Origin: Acidobacteriota bacterium
GTDB lineage: Bacteria > Acidobacteriota > Thermoanaerobaculia > Multivoradales > JAHEKO01
Length of the DNA: 10,152 bases
Direction: 5' to 3'
Assembly (NCBI GenBank): GCA_029861655.1
Contig: JAOTZA010000105.1
Location: 1 to 10,152, forward strand
Shown here: in pieces, positions 7,044 through 10,152 of the stretch
Layout of the letters: the number at the start of each line of letters is the position of its first letter
Position numbering within the stretch: position 1 is the stretch's first letter
Notes under the pieces: model-generated
What the model was told of the DNA's origin: nothing
Databases searched by the model: none
Seen by the model: only the letters and a program-made list of their open reading frames with translations
Program-made: the position numbers and the translations under genes

Positions 7044-7474
7044 AACGGTTGCTGGAGGAGAAGGCCGAGTCGTTTGGAGCGCTTGGCCGGGCGGCCGTCG
7101 ATCTCGCAAGGGCCGAGAGCGACTCGTTGTCCGGAGAGTTGAAGGACTCGGGTAGGACGCTCGGGCGGTCGACCGTTTTCATACTTCTTGCGCTTTTTTG
7201 CTTCTTCTGGGCGCTCGGTGCGCTGGCTTTTCTAGCCGTCGAACTCTTGGCCTTCTCCTTTCCCCGCTGGGGTGCCGTGCTCCTCGTCTTTACCGTTCTT
7301 CTCGTCTCGGCGCTCTTGCTGGCCACGATCGGCTGGTTGCGGATCAAGAGATTGGAGAAGCCCGCGGCCATGGTGAAGCGGCACTGGTCCGAGTATCGGG
7401 ACTGGTGGTCGGGTCGCTGGATCGGAGAGCGGCACAGGCGCAGCGACACGCGGTCCAGTGACGAAGCGCCCTGA
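7040..7474 (+). CDS. Small two-helix membrane protein, phage holin-like superfamily (PF07332-like)
   Basis: This 144-residue protein has a charged amphipathic N-terminal helix (about 1-40, rich in Glu, Arg and Ala), two hydrophobic segments (about 45-69 and 77-100) joined by a short FPRWG turn, and a basic, Trp-rich cytoplasmic-type tail (RHWSEYRDWW, about 114-123, then many Arg). That layout matches the chromosomal 'phage holin family' proteins common in many bacteria. Despite the name they are usually not prophage genes, and no phage genes are present here. The function of the chromosomal forms is not established. ATG 7040 overlaps the VWA copy 2 stop as ATGA, so it is probably the last gene of the cluster and co-translated with the VWA pair. 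An envelope role is inferred from context. Family assignment rests on topology and general resemblance. Confidence 0.7.
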   Translation: MKRLLEEKAESFGALGRAAVDLARAESDSLSGELKDSGRTLGRSTVFILLALFCFFWALGALAFLAVELLAFSFPRWGAVLLVFTVLLVSALLLATIGWLRIKRLEKPAAMVKRHWSEYRDWWSGRWIGERHRRSDTRSSDEAP

Positions 7475-7506
7475 ACGCTGGTGAGAAGGTCCGGCTAGCC
7501 GTTCAT

Positions 7507-7522
7507 GGTCCGAGATCGGACC
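7507..7522. terminator. Hairpin between convergent genes, possible weak terminator
   Basis: GGTCCG-AGAT-CGGACC forms a perfect 6-base-pair GC-rich stem with a 4-base loop, in the 81-base gap where the plus-strand cluster and the minus-strand DUF4177 gene converge. The position suits a bidirectional terminator, but neither strand has a following T-run. A second GGTCCG at 7488-7493 and the palindrome CGGCTAGCCG at 7492-7501 lie just upstream. Confidence 0.35.
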
Positions 7523-7555
7523 GCGATGCGAGCCCTCCCCCTCGCTGCGGGCGTT

Positions 7556-7741
7556 CTACTCGGACGGTCTCTTGAACACCATGGCGATGTTGTCGGTGGC
7601 GCCGCTCTTGAAGTTGACCGAGGTGATCGAGATGAGCTCCCACCCCTCCTCGCCCAGGACGTTGAGTTGCGAGGCGGCGTTGGGGTCGAGCCGGTAGTTC
7701 TCGCTCCGGATGTTGATGATCTTGTACTCCCATTTCGTCAT
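7556..7741 (-). CDS. DUF4177 domain-containing small protein
   Basis: This 61-residue protein begins MTKWEYKIINI and has the DUF4177 pattern throughout: the WEYK strand at the start, NVLGEEGWELISI in the middle (about 28-40), and a final strand IAMVFKRP. The length is normal for this family of small soluble alpha/beta proteins, whose function is unknown. ATG at 7741 (minus strand) is well supported: AAGGAG lies five bases upstream, the best ribosome binding site in the window. It is transcribed against the plus-strand cluster and divergently from the glycosyltransferase, so it is a single-gene unit. Its high-quality leader (promoter candidate plus Shine-Dalgarno) contrasts with its neighbours and suggests independent, possibly strong, expression. 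Family is clear; role unknown. Confidence 0.88.
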   Translation of the reverse strand: MTKWEYKIINIRSENYRLDPNAASQLNVLGEEGWELISITSVNFKSGATDNIAMVFKRPSE

Positions 7742-7746
7742 GGCGA

Positions 7747-7752
7747 CTCCTT
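7747..7752 (-). promoter_or_regulatory. Consensus Shine-Dalgarno of the DUF4177 gene
   Basis: Read on the minus strand, GGAAGGAGTC places AAGGAG five bases before the ATG at 7741. It fixes the start codon and is the only consensus ribosome binding site seen in the window. Confidence 0.8.
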
Positions 7753-7789
7753 CCGGCTTGGCGGCGCTCCGTGTTCGCTCATTTCTAAG

Positions 7790-7795
7790 ATTCTA
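7790..7795 (-). promoter_or_regulatory. Candidate -10 box for the DUF4177 gene
   Basis: On the minus strand this reads TAGAAT within GATAGAATCTT, matching five of six bases of TATAAT. Transcription would start near 7783 and give a leader of about 42 bases that contains the Shine-Dalgarno. No -35 consensus is visible at 16-18 bases. The core TAGAATC is the same as the one before the glycosyltransferase gene on the other strand. Confidence 0.4.
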
Positions 7796-7804
7796 TCGTG
7801 AATC

Positions 7805-7933
7805 CTAGCTGGCCGCTGGGACGGCTCCGATCTCTATCCGGACCGGTATCCCGGGTTGGATCTGCCAGAGTTCTGCCAGGCTGGCTCCGAGTGCCGAAGG
7901 TGCCAAGCGAACCGGCCAATAGACTTGGCTCAC
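7805..7933 (-). CDS. Possible small ORF or gene remnant, 42 codons
   Basis: A minus-strand frame from GTG at 7933 to TAG at 7805-7807 encodes 42 residues beginning MSQVYWPVRLAPSALG and ending PVRIEIGAVPAAS. The composition is protein-like (alternating hydrophobic and charged residues, few Arg-runs), unlike the arginine-rich out-of-frame translations nearby. About two thirds of its codons end in G or C. It has no clear Shine-Dalgarno, no recognised family, and is short enough to occur by chance in GC-rich DNA. It would lie just upstream of the DUF4177 promoter in the same direction. It might be a decayed C-terminus of a lost gene. Confidence 0.15.
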   Translation of the reverse strand: MSQVYWPVRLAPSALGASLAELWQIQPGIPVRIEIGAVPAAS

Positions 7934-8040
7934 CCGGAGAGATCTGCCCGTAGTGGGTCACGATGTGACGACCGGCACCCAAAGATGATCTCGCGCCGGG
8001 GGGAGTGCGAAGCAAGGGGCTGCTCGATGCTCCGTGCCGG

Positions 8041-8046
8041 TAGAAT
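8041..8046 (+). promoter_or_regulatory. Candidate -10 box directly before the glycosyltransferase (leaderless)
   Basis: TAGAAT (five of six bases of TATAAT) ends six bases before the ATG at 8053, the usual distance from a -10 box to the transcription start. The TAG is also an in-frame stop for the downstream gene, so translation cannot begin farther upstream. No Shine-Dalgarno can fit. Together this suggests a leaderless mRNA. No -35 consensus is visible. Confidence 0.45.
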
Positions 8047-8052
8047 CAAGCC

Positions 8053-8757
8053 ATGGACGCCGACCGCTTGCTGCTCGTTTTCACAAAACCGGCGCGGGCC
8101 GGACGAGTAAAGACACGGTTGATCGGCAAACTGAGCTCTCACCAGGCGGCCGAGCTCCACTTGGCGTTTCTCGGTGATGTGTTGAACCGGTTTCGGGATG
8201 GCCCCTTCGACATCGAGATCGCCTGGGCGGTGGACGATGCCGAGCGGTTGCCGGAGGAGTCGGAGTGGGGGATTGCGGGCCGGCGGCAGCGGGGCGCCAG
8301 TCTGGGCGAGCGGCTCCACACAACGCTCAGGGAGGCCGGGCGCAAGCACACCTTTGTCGTGGCGATCGGAAGTGACCATCCCGAGCTTTCTCTGGACACG
8401 GTCATCGCGGCGTTCGAGTTTCTGGAAGCCCGCAGCGATGTGGTCGTAGGCCCGGCGGCCGACGGTGGCTACTATCTGATCGGTTTGCGCTCGGAGAAGA
8501 TCACTCGAGCCCTTTTCGAGGGCATTCCCTGGAGCACGTCGGAAGTGTTTGCGGAGACCTGTAGACGGTGTCGTGAATTGGACTTCGATCTCGCTCTGCT
8601 CGAAAGCGGCCATGATGTCGACACTCCAGCCGATCTCGATCGTTTGATCGAAGCGCTGAACGTAACCAATTGCCGTACTTCCAAAGCCGTCGACTGCCCG
8701 CTTACGCGTGAGGTGCTCGAGTCTTGGGGCCGTCTGCGGAGGGCCGAAGCGGGATGA
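8053..8757 (+). CDS. DUF2064 / TIGR04282-family glycosyltransferase
   Basis: This 234-residue cytosolic protein has the nucleotide-sugar-transferase-like fold markers of the family. They are LLLVFTKPARAGRVKTRL at the N-terminus (6-23), the RGASLGERL segment (80-88), GSDHPEL (106-112, with the Asp expected to help bind metal-nucleotide), GPAADGGYYLIGL (133-145), PWST (159-162), and DVDTPADL (188-195). TIGR04282 members have been linked to arsenosugar biosynthesis in some bacteria. The family is broad, and no arsenic genes (arsM, ars operon) are visible here, so the substrate is open. The start is set by the in-frame TAG at 8041 and by the family N-terminus beginning a few residues after Met1. 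Its stop overlaps the nnr ATG as ATGA, so the two are probably co-expressed. About 30 C-terminal residues (205-234) extend past the recognised core. Confidence 0.9.
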   Translation: MDADRLLLVFTKPARAGRVKTRLIGKLSSHQAAELHLAFLGDVLNRFRDGPFDIEIAWAVDDAERLPEESEWGIAGRRQRGASLGERLHTTLREAGRKHTFVVAIGSDHPELSLDTVIAAFEFLEARSDVVVGPAADGGYYLIGLRSEKITRALFEGIPWSTSEVFAETCRRCRELDFDLALLESGHDVDTPADLDRLIEALNVTNCRTSKAVDCPLTREVLESWGRLRRAEAG

Positions 8758-10152
8758 AGATCCTTACTTCAGAGGCCATGCGGGAGGTCGATCGGCGGGC
8801 GATCGAGGAAATCGGCATCCCGAGCCTGGTATTGATGGAGAATGCGGCGGTCGGCGTGGTCGACGCGCTGGCCGAGCAGTATCCCGAGGCGTCCTCGGCG
8901 GCGGTGTTTTGCGGTGCGGGGAACAACGGTGGCGACGGCTTGGCGATCGCACGCCATCTCAACGCCAGGGGATACAGGGTCGAACTCTTTGTGATCCCTG
9001 GACGGGAGTACTCCGCGGATGCCGCAACCCAACTTTCGGTCTGCCGAAACCTGGGTCTTGCCATCGTGGAAGCCGATGCGAGAGAGGTGGCGCGAGCGGC
9101 AACGACCGTGGAGGTCGACGTATTGATCGACGCCTTGCTCGGCACCGGTCTCGAGCGGCCGCTCGAGGGCGGCTTGGCGGAACTGGTCGAAGCGCTCAAT
9201 TCGATATCGCTTCCTCGGGTGGCTGTCGACCTGCCCACCGGTCTCTCCGGCAGCGGCACCGATCTTCCGGGGCCTCATTTGAGGGCGGATCTGACGGTGA
9301 CTTTCGCGGCGCCCAAGATCGCGCACATTTTCCCGCCGGCGGCGGATTCGGTGGGGCAGGTGGTCGTTGCGGATCTGGGGTTCCACTCCGGTCTGTTGGC
9401 CGAGGCTCCCGGCAAGTTGGATCTTCTCCAGGCTGCCGAGCTGGCGCCGAGTCTTTCTCCGCGTCGCCCGCCTTCCCACAAGGGAGATTTTGGTCACGTA
9501 CTGGTACTGGCGGGCTCGGTCGGCAAGACCGGCGCCGCGGTGTTGACCGCGCAGGCCGCGGTGCGCGCTGGAGCCGGGCTTGTGACGACAGCGGTTCCCA
9601 CTTCGGTGGTGGATGTAGTGGACGCCGGGTCGATCGAGAGCATGTCGCTGCCCTTGTCGGTCGCCGCGGACGGTGGCCTGGCGAAGGCTGCCGCCGCCGA
9701 GATCGCCGACGCCCTCGAAGGAAAGGAGGTTCTGGCCGCGGGGCCCGGTCTCGGAACCGCGGACTCGACGGTGGCACTATTGCACTCGGTGCTCCCGGAA
9801 GCGGCGGTGCCTCTGGTGCTCGATGCGGACGGTTTGAACGCTTTTGCCGGCCGGCTGGCCGATCTCGCTTCCCGATCGGCCGAGACCGTTCTCACCCCGC
9901 ACCCGGGTGAACTGGGCCGCTTGCTCGGAGTCCAGACGGCGGAAGTAGAGAAAGATCGGCTGGCGGCGGTGAGGGCGGCGGCAGCCAAGAGCGGTGCGAT
10001 CGTGGTCCTGAAAGGCCACCTGACCGTGATCGCTGAGCCGGGAGGCGACGTTTCGGTCAACCCCACGGGTAACCCCGGAATGGCGACCGGTGGTTCAGGC
10101 GATGTGCTCACCGGTGTCATCGCTAGTCTGATCGCTCAGGGCCACGACGCCA
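8754..10152 (+). CDS. nnr: Bifunctional NAD(P)H-hydrate epimerase / ADP-dependent dehydratase, 3' end cut by window
   Basis: Nnr repairs damaged NADH and NADPH: the N-terminal epimerase interconverts the R and S hydrates, and the C-terminal dehydratase restores S-NAD(P)HX using ADP. The frame is open from ATG 8754 to the window edge (466 codons). The epimerase (YjeF_N) spans about 1-215, with GAGNNGGDGLAIARHL (54-69), DALLGTGL (126-133) and VDLPTGLSG (158-166; Asp159 aligns with the catalytic Asp, and Thr replaces the usual Ser). The dehydratase (carbohydrate-kinase fold) starts about 225, with HKGDFGHVLVLAGS (242-255), RAGAGLV (271-277), AGPGLGT (329-335), LDADGLNAF (356-364), TPHPGEL (381-387), VLKGH (418-422) and NPGMATGGSGDVLTG (440-454). 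Full-length enzymes are about 500-515 residues, so some 35-50 residues lie beyond the window. ATG overlaps the glycosyltransferase stop. Confidence 0.97.
   Translation, partial: MKILTSEAMREVDRRAIEEIGIPSLVLMENAAVGVVDALAEQYPEASSAAVFCGAGNNGGDGLAIARHLNARGYRVELFVIPGREYSADAATQLSVCRNLGLAIVEADAREVARAATTVEVDVLIDALLGTGLERPLEGGLAELVEALNSISLPRVAVDLPTGLSGSGTDLPGPHLRADLTVTFAAPKIAHIFPPAADSVGQVVVADLGFHSGLLAEAPGKLDLLQAAELAPSLSPRRPPSHKGDFGHVLVLAGSVGKTGAAVLTAQAAVRAGAGLVTTAVPTSVVDVVDAGSIESMSLPLSVAADGGLAKAAAAEIADALEGKEVLAAGPGLGTADSTVALLHSVLPEAAVPLVLDADGLNAFAGRLADLASRSAETVLTPHPGELGRLLGVQTAEVEKDRLAAVRAAAAKSGAIVVLKGHLTVIAEPGGDVSVNPTGNPGMATGGSGDVLTGVIASLIAQGHDA

Larger units (their letters stand above)
7742..8052. 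other. Divergent intergenic region between DUF4177 and glycosyltransferase genes
   Basis: This is the longest stretch without a confident gene. It holds the two outward-facing TAGAAT boxes (7790-7795 minus, 8041-8046 plus). It also has a direct repeat TCTGCCAG at 7861-7868 and 7872-7879 (11-base spacing), a GCCAAG/CTTGGC inverted repeat at 7902-7907 and 7924-7929, and a short GTCAC-GAT-GTGAC hairpin at 7957-7969. A possible minus-strand small ORF lies at 7805-7933. I see no tRNA, riboswitch or mobile element. The repeats are short and may be chance, but a regulator site for the divergent genes could lie here. Confidence 0.5.

Noticed and set aside
7040..7474. Prophage remnant suggested by the holin-like gene
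   Set aside because: No endolysin, integrase, structural genes or attachment sites are present; chromosomal members of this family are common outside phages.
7957..7969. GTCAC-GAT-GTGAC hairpin or operator
   Set aside because: A 5-base stem with a 3-base loop is expected by chance in a region of this size and is not tied to any promoter element.
8708..9910. 400-codon plus-strand open frame overlapping the glycosyltransferase end and nnr
   Set aside because: The translation is Gly/Arg/Ser-rich with no family features, while the nnr frame over the same bases carries continuous, highly conserved motifs.
1..10152. CRISPR array, tRNA, rRNA, insertion sequence or toxin-antitoxin pair
   Set aside because: No spaced direct repeats, cloverleaf, rRNA stretch, transposase or paired small toxin/antitoxin genes were found on reading both strands by eye.

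Overview
The window reads as chromosomal DNA of a GC-rich bacterium, most likely an Acidobacteriota member. The best pointer is the tandem pair of secreted VWA-domain proteins of the acidobacterial VWFA-related type. A YpdA-type flavoprotein, a divergent Lgt and dense head-to-tail packing with 4-base start/stop overlaps fit that view. The lineage is an inference; no rRNA or other marker gene is present.

Layout. Positions 1-84 are the flank of an upstream gene. A secreted DUF547 protein lies at 85-909. After an 83-base gap with a candidate promoter, a compact plus-strand cluster runs from 993 to 7474. Its order is lgt-like prolipoprotein diacylglyceryl transferase, thiD, ypdA-like FAD oxidoreductase, VWA protein 1, VWA protein 2, and a small two-helix membrane protein of the phage-holin-like superfamily. 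Four of the five junctions are GTGA or ATGA overlaps and the fifth is a 12-base gap, so the six genes could be one transcript. A minus-strand DUF4177 gene (7556-7741) converges on this cluster, with a small hairpin between them. A 311-base divergent intergenic region follows (7742-8052). The last unit is a DUF2064/TIGR04282 glycosyltransferase (8053-8757) overlapping, by ATGA, the bifunctional NAD(P)H-hydrate repair enzyme Nnr. Nnr starts at 8754 and runs off the end of the window.

How the genes may work together. The cluster mixes envelope functions (Lgt, two exported VWA proteins, holin-like protein) with a vitamin kinase (ThiD) and a putative thiol-redox enzyme. No single pathway joins all of them, and co-transcription does not prove shared function. 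The two VWA proteins share architecture and probably arose by duplication. Both have an incomplete metal-binding (MIDAS) site, so metal-dependent ligand binding should not be assumed.

Most unusual points: (i) the YpdA-like protein has Thr where the studied bacillithiol disulfide reductases have a functional Cys; (ii) the Lgt differs from E. coli Lgt at several essential positions; (iii) the sequence TAGAATC recurs at gene starts, once placed so that the glycosyltransferase mRNA could be leaderless; (iv) only the DUF4177 gene has a consensus Shine-Dalgarno sequence. I see no mobile element, CRISPR array, RNA gene or clear new defence system.
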